DNA from: Microbacterium hydrocarbonoxydans
GTDB taxonomy: Bacteria; Actinomycetota; Actinomycetes; Actinomycetales; Microbacteriaceae
Reading direction: 5' to 3'
NCBI RefSeq assembly: GCF_900105205.1
Contig: NZ_FNSQ01000005.1
Span: 868,001 to 932,000, forward strand
DNA length: 64,000 nt
The position numbers and the translations under genes were made by a program. Of the stretch, positions 7,530-16,438 are shown piece by piece. Each line of letters begins with the position of its first letter. Within the stretch, counting starts at the first letter, position 1. The notes beneath the pieces are model-generated. The model saw only the letters and a list, made by a program, of their open reading frames with translations, was not told where the DNA came from and searched no databases.

Positions 7530-9275
7530 GTGACTCACGTCTCCCCTTCCTCCGCACCCGAGCCCGTCCGCTCGCCGCGCGAGGTCTTCACCGCGATCTC
7601 CGGGCTCGTCGTCGGCATGTTCGTCGCCGTGCTCTCGGGCACCGTCGTGTCGACCTCGATGCCCGTCATCATCGCCGACCTCGGCGGCACCCAGTCGCAG
7701 TACACGTGGGTGATCACCGCCAGCCTGCTGGCCACGGCCGTCTCGACCCCGATCTGGGGCAAGCTCGCCGACCTCGTCGATCGCAAGATCCTCGTGCAGC
7801 TCTCGCTCATCCTCTTCACCGCAGGCACGGTGATCGCCGGATTCTCGACCGACACCAACATGCTCATCGCGGTCCGCGTGATCCAGGGCATCGGCGTCGG
7901 CGGCCTGATGTCGCTCGTCATGATCGCGGTCGCCCTCATCATCTCCCCGCGCGAGCGCGGCAAGTACATGGGCGTCGTCGGCGGCATCATGGCCCTCGGC
8001 ACCATCGGCGGCCCGCTGCTCGGCGGCCTCCTCACCGACGTCTGGGGCTGGCGCTCCAACTTCTTCGTCGGCGTGCCCTTCGCGATCCTCGCCCTCGTGC
8101 TGCTGCAGTTCACGCTGCACCTGCCGAAGCCCCAGCGCGACACGAAGGTGTCGATCGACTACTTCGGCATCGTCCTGCTCGCGGTCGGCGTCTCGACGCT
8201 CCTCATCTGGGTGTCGATGGGCGGCAGCCAGTTCGACTGGGACTCCTCGACGAGCATCATGCTCGCCGTGATCGCCGGTGTCGCGATCGCCGCCTTCATC
8301 ACGGTCGAGTTCTTCGTCAAGGAGCCGATCGTGCCGATGTCGCTGTTCCGCAACCGCACGTTCACGCTCTCGGTCATCGCCTCGATCGCCATCGGCGTCT
8401 CGATGTTCGCGACCTCCGTGTTCCTCGCGCAGTACTTCCAGCTGGCTCGCGGCGCCACGCCGACGGAGTCCGGCCTCATGACGATCCCGATGATCATCGG
8501 CCAGATGGGTGCGTCGATCATCATCGGCCAGCTCGTGAGCCGCTTCGGCAAGTGGAAGGGCTGGATGCTCACGGGCTCGGTCCTCACCACGGTCGGTGTG
8601 AGCCTCATGGCGACGCTGCGCTACGACACCCCGTTCCCGCTCGTCGCGGTGTACATGTTCGTCCTCGGCGCCGGCCTCGGCATGGTCATGCAGAACCTCA
8701 CCCTCATCGTGCAGAACGACACGGCCCCGCAGCAGCTGGGTGCCGCCTCGTCGAACGTCAACTTCTTCCGCACGATCGCCGGAACCATCGGCGTCACGGT
8801 CATGGGCGCGATGCTCTCGACGAGCGTCGGGAACTACATCACGGATGCCCTGGAGGGCTTCACGCCCACCACTCCGGAGGAGGTCGACGCGCTGAAGCAC
8901 CTCGCCTCGGGTGATGTGCCGAAGGTCGGCCAGCTGCCCGACACGATCCGCACGATCGTCGAGGGAGCATATGGACACGGCATCGCCGACTCGTTCATCA
9001 TCGCCATCCCGCTCGCGGTGATCGCCATCATCGCGATCGCGTTCATCCGGAACAAGCCGCTGTCGACCAAGAACGCCGCGGAGCAGCTGCGCGAGCAGGC
9101 CGAGGAGTCGGTGCTCGAGGTGTCGGAGGCCGAGGTCGGCGCCACCATGTCGACCGGAGCGATCCGCATCGCCGGGGCCGAGGCGGCATCGCCGACCACG
9201 GGCTCCGTCACGGTGCTCGAGCGCGAGAAGCCCGACGAGAACCGCGGCGACGACGGCCGGGAGCCGAGGCGCTGA
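7530..9275 (+). CDS. MFS multidrug transporter, DHA2 / EmrB type (14 helices)
   Basis: A 581-residue exporter. The GTG at 7530 is chosen because AGGAG ends nine bases before it; the frame opens earlier but only across the promoter. Helix 1 to 4 marks include SGTVVSTSMPVIIADLGG, GKLADLVDRK and RVIQGIGVGG, followed by fourteen hydrophobic segments. A long cytoplasmic tail of about 80 residues (NKPLSTKNAAEQLREQAEES onward) is predicted coiled coil then disordered. It probably expels lipophilic drugs, with the MarR gene two bases downstream as its repressor. Confidence 0.88.
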   Translation: MTHVSPSSAPEPVRSPREVFTAISGLVVGMFVAVLSGTVVSTSMPVIIADLGGTQSQYTWVITASLLATAVSTPIWGKLADLVDRKILVQLSLILFTAGTVIAGFSTDTNMLIAVRVIQGIGVGGLMSLVMIAVALIISPRERGKYMGVVGGIMALGTIGGPLLGGLLTDVWGWRSNFFVGVPFAILALVLLQFTLHLPKPQRDTKVSIDYFGIVLLAVGVSTLLIWVSMGGSQFDWDSSTSIMLAVIAGVAIAAFITVEFFVKEPIVPMSLFRNRTFTLSVIASIAIGVSMFATSVFLAQYFQLARGATPTESGLMTIPMIIGQMGASIIIGQLVSRFGKWKGWMLTGSVLTTVGVSLMATLRYDTPFPLVAVYMFVLGAGLGMVMQNLTLIVQNDTAPQQLGAASSNVNFFRTIAGTIGVTVMGAMLSTSVGNYITDALEGFTPTTPEEVDALKHLASGDVPKVGQLPDTIRTIVEGAYGHGIADSFIIAIPLAVIAIIAIAFIRNKPLSTKNAAEQLREQAEESVLEVSEAEVGATMSTGAIRIAGAEAASPTTGSVTVLEREKPDENRGDDGREPRR

Positions 9276-9276
9276 G

Positions 9277-9735
9277 ATGATTACCCCCGACGTCGCCGCG
9301 ACGCCCGCCGAGATCGACACCGCCCTCGGCGACCTCCAGACGCACCTGAACCTCATCTTCGCGAGGACCAGGACGCTCTGGAAGGAGTCGGCGGCGAGGA
9401 TCGCTCCCGAACTGCAGGTGGGCGGCTACAAGCTGCTGACCTTCATCGACAGGGCGGGGACGGCGAGCGCGCATGAGCTCGCCGAGAGATTCGAGATGGA
9501 CAAGTCGGTCATCAGCCGCCAGGTGCGGATGCTCGAGGAGCTGGGCCTCATCGAATCCAGGGCCGACGAACGCGATGGGCGGCTGCGGGTGCTGACGGCG
9601 ACGCCGGTGGCCTGCGCCGCCCTCGCGGAGCTGCGCAGCGACCACGCCTCGCGGCTCCGCACGGTCGTCGCCGAGCTCACCCCGGACGAGATCCACGCGG
9701 CATCCAAGGTCTTCCGACTCCTCGCCGAGGTCTGA
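9277..9735 (+). CDS. MarR-family transcriptional regulator
   Basis: A 152-residue winged-helix repressor. The recognition helix lies in DKSVISRQVRMLEELGLI and the wing in RADERDGRLRVLTAT. It starts two bases after the exporter stop, so it is in the same transcript, and the operon promoter carries two TAGTTG-type dyads suited to MarR dimers. The expected circuit is autorepression relieved by an exporter substrate. It is a paralogue of the gene at 9930 (same layout, HLNLIFARTRTLWKESA versus ELGRLFARIRVSWREAA). Confidence 0.88.
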   Translation: MITPDVAATPAEIDTALGDLQTHLNLIFARTRTLWKESAARIAPELQVGGYKLLTFIDRAGTASAHELAERFEMDKSVISRQVRMLEELGLIESRADERDGRLRVLTATPVACAALAELRSDHASRLRTVVAELTPDEIHAASKVFRLLAEV

Positions 9736-9752
9736 CCGTCGGGAACCCGTGC

Positions 9753-9851
9753 ACGGATGCATGCTCGGATCACGGATGCATGCTCGGATCACGGATGCAT
9801 GCCCAGATCCGCAGATCCGGGCATGCAGCCGGGCATCCGGCATGCATCCGT
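9753..9851. repeat. Three 19-bp tandem repeats and hairpin between the two MarR genes
   Basis: ACGGATGCATGCTCGGATC occurs perfectly at 9753-9771 and 9772-9790 and with two changes at 9791-9809. GCATGCCCAGATC (9797-9809) can pair with GATCCGGGCATGC (9814-9826) at 12 of 13 positions, and ACGGATGCATGCC (9791-9803) is exactly inverted at 9839-9851. The segment could fold as alternative hairpins in the operon 3' end. No coding potential is apparent. Confidence 0.6.
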
Positions 9852-9878
9852 CATCTCGACCTCGCCGAGGGCGAGGCC

Positions 9879-9913
9879 CGAAGCCCCGCCGGCCGACCGC
9901 CGGCGGGGCTTCG
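9879..9913 (+). terminator. Strong GC hairpin (terminator-like)
   Basis: A 15-base perfect stem (arm CGAAGCCCCGCCGGC at 9879-9893, loop of five, second arm 9899-9913) follows the exporter-MarR operon. There is no U tract, as is common in high-GC actinobacteria. The -10 of the next gene begins four bases later. Confidence 0.6.
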
Positions 9914-9916
9914 CCG

Positions 9917-9922
9917 TAAGCT
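9917..9922 (+). promoter_or_regulatory. -10 box of a leaderless promoter
   Basis: TAAGCT ends seven bases before the ATG at 9930, directly after the hairpin 9879-9913. Confidence 0.4.
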
Positions 9923-9929
9923 GGCGGGC

Positions 9930-10406
9930 ATGAGTGCCTCGCCCGCCGAACCCGCCGCCGAGCCCGGGAACCCGGAGTCCCCCGAGCTCGATGAGGCGAT
10001 CTCTCGGGTCGAGCACGAACTCGGGCGGCTCTTCGCGCGGATCAGGGTGAGCTGGCGCGAGGCGGCGACGACCGTGCACCCCGACCTGCAGCCGCTCGGC
10101 TATCAGGTGCTCACCTCGATCGCGACGGGCAAGGCCACCTCGGCCGGAGCGATCATCGAGCGCCTGCAGACCGACAAGTCGGCGGTCAGCCGCCATGTGC
10201 GTCAGCTCGAACAGCTGGGCCTCGTGGAGAGCGTCCGCGACCCGGACGATCGCCGTGCCCGAGTGCTCGTCGCCACGGAACTGGCCCAGGAGCGAGTCGC
10301 GCTGGCGCGCTCGCGATACGAGGAGCGCCTGGGGGAGCGGCTGCGCCGCTGGTCGGCCGAGGACCTCGACCACTTCGCGGAACTGCTCGCCGCGTTCGGC
10401 GACTGA
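9930..10406 (+). CDS. MarR-family transcriptional regulator (second copy)
   Basis: A 158-residue MarR protein with a 25-residue Ala/Pro/Glu-rich N-terminal extension, helix DKSAVSRHVRQLEQLGLV and wing RDPDDRRARVLV. It resembles the MarR protein encoded at 9277 across the whole fold, so the pair probably arose by tandem duplication. The ATG is preceded by TAAGCT at the leaderless spacing and no Shine-Dalgarno is present. Whether it acts on the same TAGTTG operators cannot be told. Confidence 0.85.
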   Translation: MSASPAEPAAEPGNPESPELDEAISRVEHELGRLFARIRVSWREAATTVHPDLQPLGYQVLTSIATGKATSAGAIIERLQTDKSAVSRHVRQLEQLGLVESVRDPDDRRARVLVATELAQERVALARSRYEERLGERLRRWSAEDLDHFAELLAAFGD

Positions 10407-10502
10407 CCGCATCCGGACTATCGGCGATCCCTCGTCGGAGGGTGGACGCGAGCGCGAAGCAGGACGAGACTTTCCTCACGCCTACAGGAATGAGGAGCAG
10501 TC

Positions 10503-11078
10503 ATGGCATACCGGGTCGGATACTTCGTCGGCAGTCTCTCGTCCACCTCGATCAACCGCGTCCTCGCGACCGCGCTGATCGGGCTCGCTCCGGATGATCT
10601 GGAGTTCTTCGAGATCCCGATCAGAGATCTGCCTCTGTACAGCCAGGACTACGACGACGACTACCCACCGGTCGCCACGGCACTCAAAGAGGCGATCGCC
10701 TCGGCGGATGCCGTGCTCTTCGTCACGCCGGAGTACAACCGCTCGATCCCCGGTGGCCTCAAGAACGCGATCGACTGGGCATCGCGACCCTGGGGGCAGA
10801 ACTCCTTCGACCACATCCCCGCCGCCGTCATCGGCGCCTCGGTCGGGGCGATCGGCACGGCTGTGGCCCAGCAGAGCCTGCGTGGTGTCCTCAGCTTCTG
10901 CAACGCGCGGCAGATGACGGCGCCGGAGGCGTACATCCAGTTCTCGCCCGACACGTTCGCCGCCGATGGCACGGTGACGAACGAGGGCACCGCGACGTTC
11001 CTCCGCGACTACCTGGTCGAGTTCCGCGATCACATACAACGCGTGCTCACCGTGCTGCCGCGCGACACCGACGGGTGA
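10503..11078 (+). CDS. NADPH-dependent FMN reductase-like flavoprotein
   Basis: A 191-residue flavodoxin-fold protein. It has the phosphate loop GSLSSTSINR near the N-terminus, PLYSQDYDDDYPP, and the family signature TPEYNRSIPGGLKNAIDW (residues about 75-92) that contacts FMN. It acts in the cytosol as an NAD(P)H:FMN, quinone or azo reductase. GAGGAG precedes the ATG. It follows two MarR genes but has its own upstream gap of 96 bases. Confidence 0.88.
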   Translation: MAYRVGYFVGSLSSTSINRVLATALIGLAPDDLEFFEIPIRDLPLYSQDYDDDYPPVATALKEAIASADAVLFVTPEYNRSIPGGLKNAIDWASRPWGQNSFDHIPAAVIGASVGAIGTAVAQQSLRGVLSFCNARQMTAPEAYIQFSPDTFAADGTVTNEGTATFLRDYLVEFRDHIQRVLTVLPRDTDG

Positions 11079-11081
11079 GCG

Positions 11082-11087
11082 TAGCCT
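11082..11087 (+). promoter_or_regulatory. -10 box of a leaderless promoter
   Basis: TAGCCT ends seven bases before the ATG at 11095, between two same-strand genes 16 bases apart. Confidence 0.45.
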
Positions 11088-11094
11088 GAACGGC

Positions 11095-11721
11095 ATGACG
11101 CTCACGAAAGCCCGCACCGCCGCCGAGGTCGTCGACTGGCGCCGTCGCGTGTTCGCCCTGTACGACGCCGTGCGCAGCGCGGAATCCCCGCAGGAGGCGC
11201 ACGAGCTCTGGCGCATCGAGCGCGACGACCTGTTGCTCCACCACCCGGCGACCCCGCTGCTGTCCGAGGACCGGCCGCTGTTCGAGGGGCTGCCGATCCC
11301 GTCGTACGACCCGCAGTGGCGCTTCGAGCTCCCGATCCTGGAGGCAGAGCCCGGCGGCTTCGACTTCGCCACCGGCACCGACGGGGTTGTGCCGTTCGAA
11401 CGGATCGGCCGGGTGGAGATCCCCGACACCGGCTCGCTCGACGTGTGGCGGCTGACGACCTACGGCGGCGGACTCTTCATCCCCGTCCGCGATGCGCTGG
11501 CCGGGCGGCCTGGCGGCACCTACGGCGGCGGCCGGTACCTGATCGACACCATCAAGGGCGCCGATCTCGGATCGGATGCCGCGCGCGGCACGATCGTCCT
11601 CGACTTCAACTTCGCCTACAACCCGTCCTGCGCGTATGACCCTGCCTGGGCCTGCCCTCTCGCCCAGCCGGGGAACGTGCTGCCCGTGGCGGTGCCGGTC
11701 GGGGAGATGTACGAGGGCTGA
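11095..11721 (+). CDS. DUF1684 protein
   Basis: A 208-residue cytosolic protein with the strongly conserved C-terminal block of DUF1684: GGTYGGGRYLIDTIKGADLG, then DFNFAYNPSCAYDPAWACPL with Cys residues that could bind metal. The N-terminal third is helical. The biochemical function of the family is not established. It starts without a Shine-Dalgarno but with a -10 box at the leaderless distance. Confidence 0.82.
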   Translation: MTLTKARTAAEVVDWRRRVFALYDAVRSAESPQEAHELWRIERDDLLLHHPATPLLSEDRPLFEGLPIPSYDPQWRFELPILEAEPGGFDFATGTDGVVPFERIGRVEIPDTGSLDVWRLTTYGGGLFIPVRDALAGRPGGTYGGGRYLIDTIKGADLGSDAARGTIVLDFNFAYNPSCAYDPAWACPLAQPGNVLPVAVPVGEMYEG

Positions 11722-11795
11722 GCGGGGTCCGCGGTCGGATCGGAGCGTTCCCCGCGCCGGGGAATAGCTCGGATGCCGTGGGCCTTGTCCTCAGG

Positions 11796-12884
11796 GTGAG
11801 TCTTTTCGAACCAGCCGTCTTCGGCGCCCTGCACCTGTCCAACCGCGTCGTCATGGCACCCCTCACCCGCACCCGTGCGGATGATGCCGGAGTCCCCACG
11901 GCGACGATGGCGGAGTACTACCGTCAGCGCGCGGGCCAGGGGCTCATCATCTCGGAGGGGACGTGGCCTGCGGCCGAGGGCAAGTCGTACTCCGGCCAGC
12001 CGGGCATCGTGACCGCGGCGCAGATCGAGGGCTGGAGGCACATCGCGGATGCTGTGCACGACGACGGCGGAACGATCGTCATGCAGCTGATGCACGGCGG
12101 ACGCGTCTCGCACCCGGAGATCTCCGGCGAGCCCCGCGTCGTGGGGCCGAGCGCCCTCGCCGCCCCCGGTTCCACGCACACTCCGGTGGGCAAGCTCGAC
12201 ATGCCGGTGGCGCACGCGCTGACTCTCGACGAGATCCCCACCGTCGTCGAGCAGTTCGCCCAGGCGGCCCGCAATGCGATCGCCGCGGGGTTCGACGGCG
12301 TCGAGGTGCACGGCGCGAACGGCTACCTCGTGCAGGAGTTCCTGTCGCCCGCGTCGAACATCCGCGACGACCGCTACGGCGGATCGCCGGAGAACCGCGC
12401 GCGTTTCGCGATCGAGGTGACCCGTGCCGTGGCCGAGGCCGTCGGTGCCGACCGCACCGGCATCCGCCTGTCGCCCCAGCACAACATCCAGGGCGTCCTC
12501 GAGGAGGACGACGACGATGCGCTCGCGACCTACCTCGCCGTCGCCGAGGGGCTCGCCCCGCTCGGACTGGCCTTCGTCGACATCCTCAATGCCGCGCCGA
12601 CGAGCGAGCTCGTGCAGCGCATCCGCCGCGCACTCGGCGCCCCGCTCATCATCAACTCCGGCTTCGGCACGCCGACCACCCGTGACGAGGCCGAGACGCT
12701 CGTGGCCGAGGGATGGGCGGATGCCGTCGCCGCAGGGCGCCCGGTCATCGCGAACCCCGACCTCGTCGAGCGCTGGCGTCAGGATGCCGAGCTCAACGAC
12801 CCGCGCCCCGCGCTGTTCTACGGTCGCACCCCCGAGGGTTACACGGACTACCCGTCGTTGGAGTCGGTGCGCGCGGGAGCCTGA
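11796..12884 (+). CDS. Old Yellow Enzyme-type alkene (ene-) reductase
   Basis: A 362-residue FMN-dependent TIM barrel that reduces activated C=C bonds with NAD(P)H. RVVMAPLTRTRA (residues 17-28) forms the FMN phosphate side. H172 and N175 in VHGANGYL are the substrate-anchoring pair, Y177 is the proton donor, and DDRYGGSPENRARF is the family signature. The GTG at 11796 gives the usual MSLFEPAVFG start; a GTG six codons earlier (11778) is also possible. It may act on electrophiles alongside the neighbouring flavin reductase. Confidence 0.88.
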   Translation: MSLFEPAVFGALHLSNRVVMAPLTRTRADDAGVPTATMAEYYRQRAGQGLIISEGTWPAAEGKSYSGQPGIVTAAQIEGWRHIADAVHDDGGTIVMQLMHGGRVSHPEISGEPRVVGPSALAAPGSTHTPVGKLDMPVAHALTLDEIPTVVEQFAQAARNAIAAGFDGVEVHGANGYLVQEFLSPASNIRDDRYGGSPENRARFAIEVTRAVAEAVGADRTGIRLSPQHNIQGVLEEDDDDALATYLAVAEGLAPLGLAFVDILNAAPTSELVQRIRRALGAPLIINSGFGTPTTRDEAETLVAEGWADAVAAGRPVIANPDLVERWRQDAELNDPRPALFYGRTPEGYTDYPSLESVRAGA

Positions 12885-12928
12885 TCGTCCGCCCTCAGGT
12901 GCCCCTGTCGGGGCGGTATATCGGGGCG

Positions 12929-12934
12929 TACAGT
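12929..12934 (+). promoter_or_regulatory. -10 box of a leaderless promoter
   Basis: TACAGT ends six bases before the ATG at 12941. Confidence 0.4.
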
Positions 12935-12940
12935 GACCGC

Positions 12941-13285
12941 ATGATCACCGACGATCCCACCCTGACGAACCCCGACCACTACCGGACGCTGTGGGAGAAC
13001 GACTTCGTCCGCGTGCTGGAGTACACCGACGAACCCGGCGACCAGACGACGCCGCACGACCACCCCAACAGCGTCATGGTCACGTTGAGCGACTTCTCGC
13101 GTCGGCTCAGCGCGGGCGATCGGGTGTTCGACACGGCACTGACGTCCGGACAGGCGGTGTGGCTCCCGGCTCAGCGGCACTCGGGGCAGAACACCGGCAC
13201 GACGCCGACGCACAGCATCCTCATCGAGCTGAAGGGCGATGCGGCCGGCGAGCAGGACTCCGCAGTCCTCGGCCCGAGCGTGTGA
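12941..13285 (+). CDS. Small cupin protein
   Basis: A 114-residue single-domain cupin. The first metal motif reads DQTTPHDHPNSVMVTL (H..H with a downstream Glu replaced) and the second WLPAQRHSGQNTGTTPTHS. The layout DFVRVLEY-HDHP-VMVTLSDF-VWLPAQRHSG resembles the BauB group of beta-alanine-linked cupins and many unassigned cytoplasmic cupins. The substrate is unknown. Confidence 0.78.
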   Translation: MITDDPTLTNPDHYRTLWENDFVRVLEYTDEPGDQTTPHDHPNSVMVTLSDFSRRLSAGDRVFDTALTSGQAVWLPAQRHSGQNTGTTPTHSILIELKGDAAGEQDSAVLGPSV

Positions 13286-13305
13286 CCGAGCCCGGGTGCG
13301 ACGCG

Positions 13306-14706
13306 TCAGCGCCGCACGCGCGCCCTGGTCTTCGCGACGCTGCTGAGGGTGGCCCGCACCGGCGTGCCGAGGTACAGGCCGAGGGATGCCCCTGAGGCCA
13401 GGCCGATCCCGATGACCACGGCGTCGACGAGGGAGCCGCCGACACCGACCACACCGCTGGCGGAGCCCGCGGCGTGGATCATCTCGAGCAGCCCCTGGAA
13501 GACCGCGACACCGGGGACGAGCGGCACGATCGCCGCCGTCGTGACCGCCACCGATGGCACATGCAGGTTGTGGGCGATCAGCATCCCGATGAAGCTCGCC
13601 AGCAGCGCCCCGATCGCGCTCGCGGCGGCGGGATGCAGCTGCAGCCCGACCATCGCTGAGTATCCGGCGATCGTGACGGCGCTCAGCAGCGCGCTCACCA
13701 GGATGATCCGGATGCCGGCGCCGTTGAAGACCGCGACGGCGATCGCGATGATGACCGCGCCGACGAACTGGTTCAGGAGCGGCCCGAACGGCGCGGGGTC
13801 GTCGGGAAGCCCCATCGTGAATCCGAGGACGCTGCCGAGTTCGAGCCCGACGAGGATGCCGATCACGACGCCGAGGGTCTGCATGGTCAGATCGAGGATG
13901 CGCCCACCGGCCGTCAGTGCGAAGCCGTCGATCGCGTCCTGCGCCGCACCGACCACGGTGAGCCCTGCGAGCATGAGGACGATGCCCGAGGCGACGATGA
14001 TCGAGGGGCGGATGCCGTCGAACGGCTCGAAACCGGCCGCGCCGAGCGCCGTGACCGCGACGGCGACCACCGTGGTCACGAACCCTCCCGCGATCTGGCT
14101 GAAGAACAGCGGCACCCGGGCTCGCGCGAGGGCGGCCTGGGTGAGCGCTGCGCACAGCGCTGCGACGAAGGTGAGGGCCACGATGATGGGCGAGGCGCCG
14201 AGCATGATGCTGACGCCGACCGCGAGGAGGGCGCGCGCCACGATGACGACCGGCTGCTGGTATCGGAAGGGCACCTTCCGCAGCACCCGGAACGCGGTGC
14301 GGGCCGATTCGAGATCGAGTCCGTCGTCGATGTCGGCGACCAGCGCCTGCACCCGCTGCAGCTTGGCGTGGTCCGGTGCCGCGACGCGCACGACCCGCAC
14401 CAGGGTCTCGGGCCAGACCTCCCCGCTCAGGTGGAACGAGACGGTGATCGAGTTGTACGTGACGTCGACCTGCACGTCCCGCATCCCGTAGGCCGCGCAC
14501 ACCCGGGTGATCGCCAGAGTGACCTCGTGCGCGGAGGCGCCGACCGCGAACATCGACTCGCCGATGCGCGTCGCGAGGTCGAGGACCCGCGGCACGGTGC
14601 GCTCGTCGATGACGGGCATCGCCTCGGTGTGGGCGACGGAGGAGGGGTCGGTGTGCAGGATCCTGCGCACCGAGGCGAGCAGTCGCCGCGGGGGGTTCGG
14701 GGACAT
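13306..14706 (-). CDS. Threonine/serine exporter family protein (ThrE type)
   Basis: A 466-residue membrane protein. The cytosolic N-terminal part (residues about 35-160, with the conserved GESMFAVGASAHEVTLAI start) is followed by ten hydrophobic helices in two five-helix halves, matching the ThrE / ThrE_2 domain pair. It exports small amino acids such as Thr and Ser by the proton gradient. The ATG has TAGTCT seven bases upstream (leaderless type), and that box contains the stop codon of the gene before it. Confidence 0.88.
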   Translation of the reverse strand: MSPNPPRRLLASVRRILHTDPSSVAHTEAMPVIDERTVPRVLDLATRIGESMFAVGASAHEVTLAITRVCAAYGMRDVQVDVTYNSITVSFHLSGEVWPETLVRVVRVAAPDHAKLQRVQALVADIDDGLDLESARTAFRVLRKVPFRYQQPVVIVARALLAVGVSIMLGASPIIVALTFVAALCAALTQAALARARVPLFFSQIAGGFVTTVVAVAVTALGAAGFEPFDGIRPSIIVASGIVLMLAGLTVVGAAQDAIDGFALTAGGRILDLTMQTLGVVIGILVGLELGSVLGFTMGLPDDPAPFGPLLNQFVGAVIIAIAVAVFNGAGIRIILVSALLSAVTIAGYSAMVGLQLHPAAASAIGALLASFIGMLIAHNLHVPSVAVTTAAIVPLVPGVAVFQGLLEMIHAAGSASGVVGVGGSLVDAVVIGIGLASGASLGLYLGTPVRATLSSVAKTRARVRR

Positions 14707-14713
14707 GCCGCCG

Positions 14714-14719
14714 AGACTA
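14714..14719 (-). promoter_or_regulatory. -10 box of a leaderless promoter, overlapping a stop codon
   Basis: On the minus strand TAGTCT ends seven bases before the ThrE start at 14706; its first three bases are the TAG stop of the DUF7882-like gene. Confidence 0.4.
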
Positions 14720-15055
14720 TGCGCTGGGCGGTGCGTCGACGTGACCGGAGGAGGCGCCCTCGGCGGGTTCCGGCACGAGGTACAGGCCGCTCGGCGCGCT
14801 CGCGGTGAACGCCAGTGCCTCGATCCATTCGCGGTTGATCGAGGGCTGGCGGCTGCCGCTGTACTTGAAGACGAGCGAGCTGCCCGCGTGCACCCAGACG
14901 GTGGTCCGGCCGCCGCCCACGCTCATGTCCTCACGCCACGTGAAGCCGAACGGCTCGCCGCGGCGCAGCTTCGCCGTGATCACGAGCTGCAGGTGCGTGA
15001 GCGCGCGATCCTCGATCTCGGCCTTGGTCGTTCCTTCATAGATCAGCTTGCCCAC
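14717..15055 (-). CDS. DUF7882-like small protein (copy 1)
   Basis: A 112-residue protein starting VGKLIYEGT at a GTG with AGGAGAC ahead of it. The core motif IEDRALTHLQLVITAKLRRG followed by a W-E/D pair and SSLVFKY is what I know as DUF7882, often mislabelled as DNA ligase in related genomes. No ligase motif is present. A paralogue of very similar sequence lies at 59941. The function is unknown. Confidence 0.78.
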   Translation of the reverse strand: MGKLIYEGTTKAEIEDRALTHLQLVITAKLRRGEPFGFTWREDMSVGGGRTTVWVHAGSSLVFKYSGSRQPSINREWIEALAFTASAPSGLYLVPEPAEGASSGHVDAPPSA

Positions 15056-15252
15056 AAGGGTCTCCTCTGTTTGGCCACGGGACCCGTGCAAGCGGCGCGA
15101 TCCGGGTGATCGACGGGTGGTGACTCCATCTTCCTATATTCCGGTGTGAGAGCGGAATGCTCGATCCTCAGCATCCGCCTGTCAACCCTCTGTCGTGTCG
15201 GTCCGTGCCGGGGGAGGGTGGCCACTCCACACGGTTCACGAGGAGGATGACG

Positions 15253-16437
15253 ATGAAGGCACTCACCTGGCAGGGCACCCGCGACGTGGCGGTCGAGGAG
15301 GTTCCGGATCCGCAGATCGAGCACCCGACCGACGCGATCGTCCGCATCACGTCGTCGGCGATCTGCGGCTCCGATCTGCACCTGTACGAACTCCTGGGCC
15401 CGTTCCTCGACAAGGGCGATGTGCTCGGTCACGAGCCGATGGGCGTCGTGGTCGAGGTCGGCAGCGCCGTCAAGGATCTCGCGGTCGGCGACCGGGTCGT
15501 CGTGCCCTTCAACATCTCCTGCGGTCACTGCTTCTTCTGCCTGCGCGGACTGCAGTCGCAGTGCGAGACGACCCAGGTGAAGGAGTACGGCAGCGGCGCT
15601 GCCCTCTTCGGCTACACGAAGCTCTACGGGCAGGTGCCGGGCGGTCAGGCGGAGTACCTGCGGGTGCCGTTGGCCGACTACAACCACATCAAGGTCGCGT
15701 CCGACCTTCCGGACGAGCGCTACCTCTATCTGAGCGACATCCTGCCGACGGCCTGGCAGGGGGTCGAGTACGCGAACGTGCCGGACGGCGGCACCCTGGC
15801 CGTGATGGGTCTCGGCCCGGTCGGACAGTTCGTCGCGCGCATCGGCGCGCATCGCGGCTACCGCGTGCTCGCCGTCGATCCGGTCGCGGAGCGTCGTGAG
15901 ATGGCGGCGCGGCACGGAGCGGAGGTCTTCGACCTCACGGACGACGTCGTGACCGAGCTCCGCGACCTCACCGGAGGGCGGGGAGCGGATGCCGTCGTCG
16001 ACGCCGTGGGCATGGAGGCGCACGGCAACGGCGGTGCGGCGTTCGCCCAGAAGGCCGTCGGTCTGCTGCCGGATGCCGCAGCGCGCGCCCTCATGGACAA
16101 GGCGGGCATCGACCGGCTCGCCGCCCTGTACGCCTCGATCGACGTGGTCCGCCGCGGCGGCATGGTGTCGCTGAGCGGCGTGTATGCCGGAGACGCCGAC
16201 ATCCTGCCGATGAAGACGCTGTTCGACAAGCAGGTCGGCATCCGCATGGGCCAGTGCAACGTGAAGCGCTGGATCGATGACCTGATGCCGCTGGTGGAGG
16301 ACCTCTCCGACCCGCTCGGCGTGATGGACCTCATGACGCACGACGCGCCGCTCGAGGACGCTCCCGAGCTCTATCGCACGTTCCAGCGCAAGGAGGACGG
16401 CTGCATCAAGGTCGTCCTGCGTCCTTCTGCCGTGTGA
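15253..16437 (+). CDS. Zinc-dependent alcohol dehydrogenase (glutathione-independent formaldehyde dehydrogenase-like)
   Basis: A 394-residue medium-chain dehydrogenase. The ATG at 15253 is preferred over 15247 because AGGAGG ends seven bases before it and abuts the other. Catalytic zinc ligands are in ICGSD and GHEP; the structural zinc loop is CGHCFFCLRGLQSQC. The Rossmann motif is GLGPVGQF. A long insertion (VKEYGSGAALFGYTKLYGQ) resembles the glutathione-independent formaldehyde dehydrogenase / sugar-alcohol dehydrogenase subgroup. The substrate is not certain. Confidence 0.85.
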   Translation: MKALTWQGTRDVAVEEVPDPQIEHPTDAIVRITSSAICGSDLHLYELLGPFLDKGDVLGHEPMGVVVEVGSAVKDLAVGDRVVVPFNISCGHCFFCLRGLQSQCETTQVKEYGSGAALFGYTKLYGQVPGGQAEYLRVPLADYNHIKVASDLPDERYLYLSDILPTAWQGVEYANVPDGGTLAVMGLGPVGQFVARIGAHRGYRVLAVDPVAERREMAARHGAEVFDLTDDVVTELRDLTGGRGADAVVDAVGMEAHGNGGAAFAQKAVGLLPDAAARALMDKAGIDRLAALYASIDVVRRGGMVSLSGVYAGDADILPMKTLFDKQVGIRMGQCNVKRWIDDLMPLVEDLSDPLGVMDLMTHDAPLEDAPELYRTFQRKEDGCIKVVLRPSAV

Positions 16438-16438
16438 G

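Noticed and set aside
7299..9356. Long minus-strand open frame (685 codons) opposite the DHA2-type exporter
   Set aside because: It is rich in Arg, Asp and His with no hydrophobic core, the usual antisense artefact of high-GC codons; the plus-strand exporter has clear helices, a ribosome site and a promoter.
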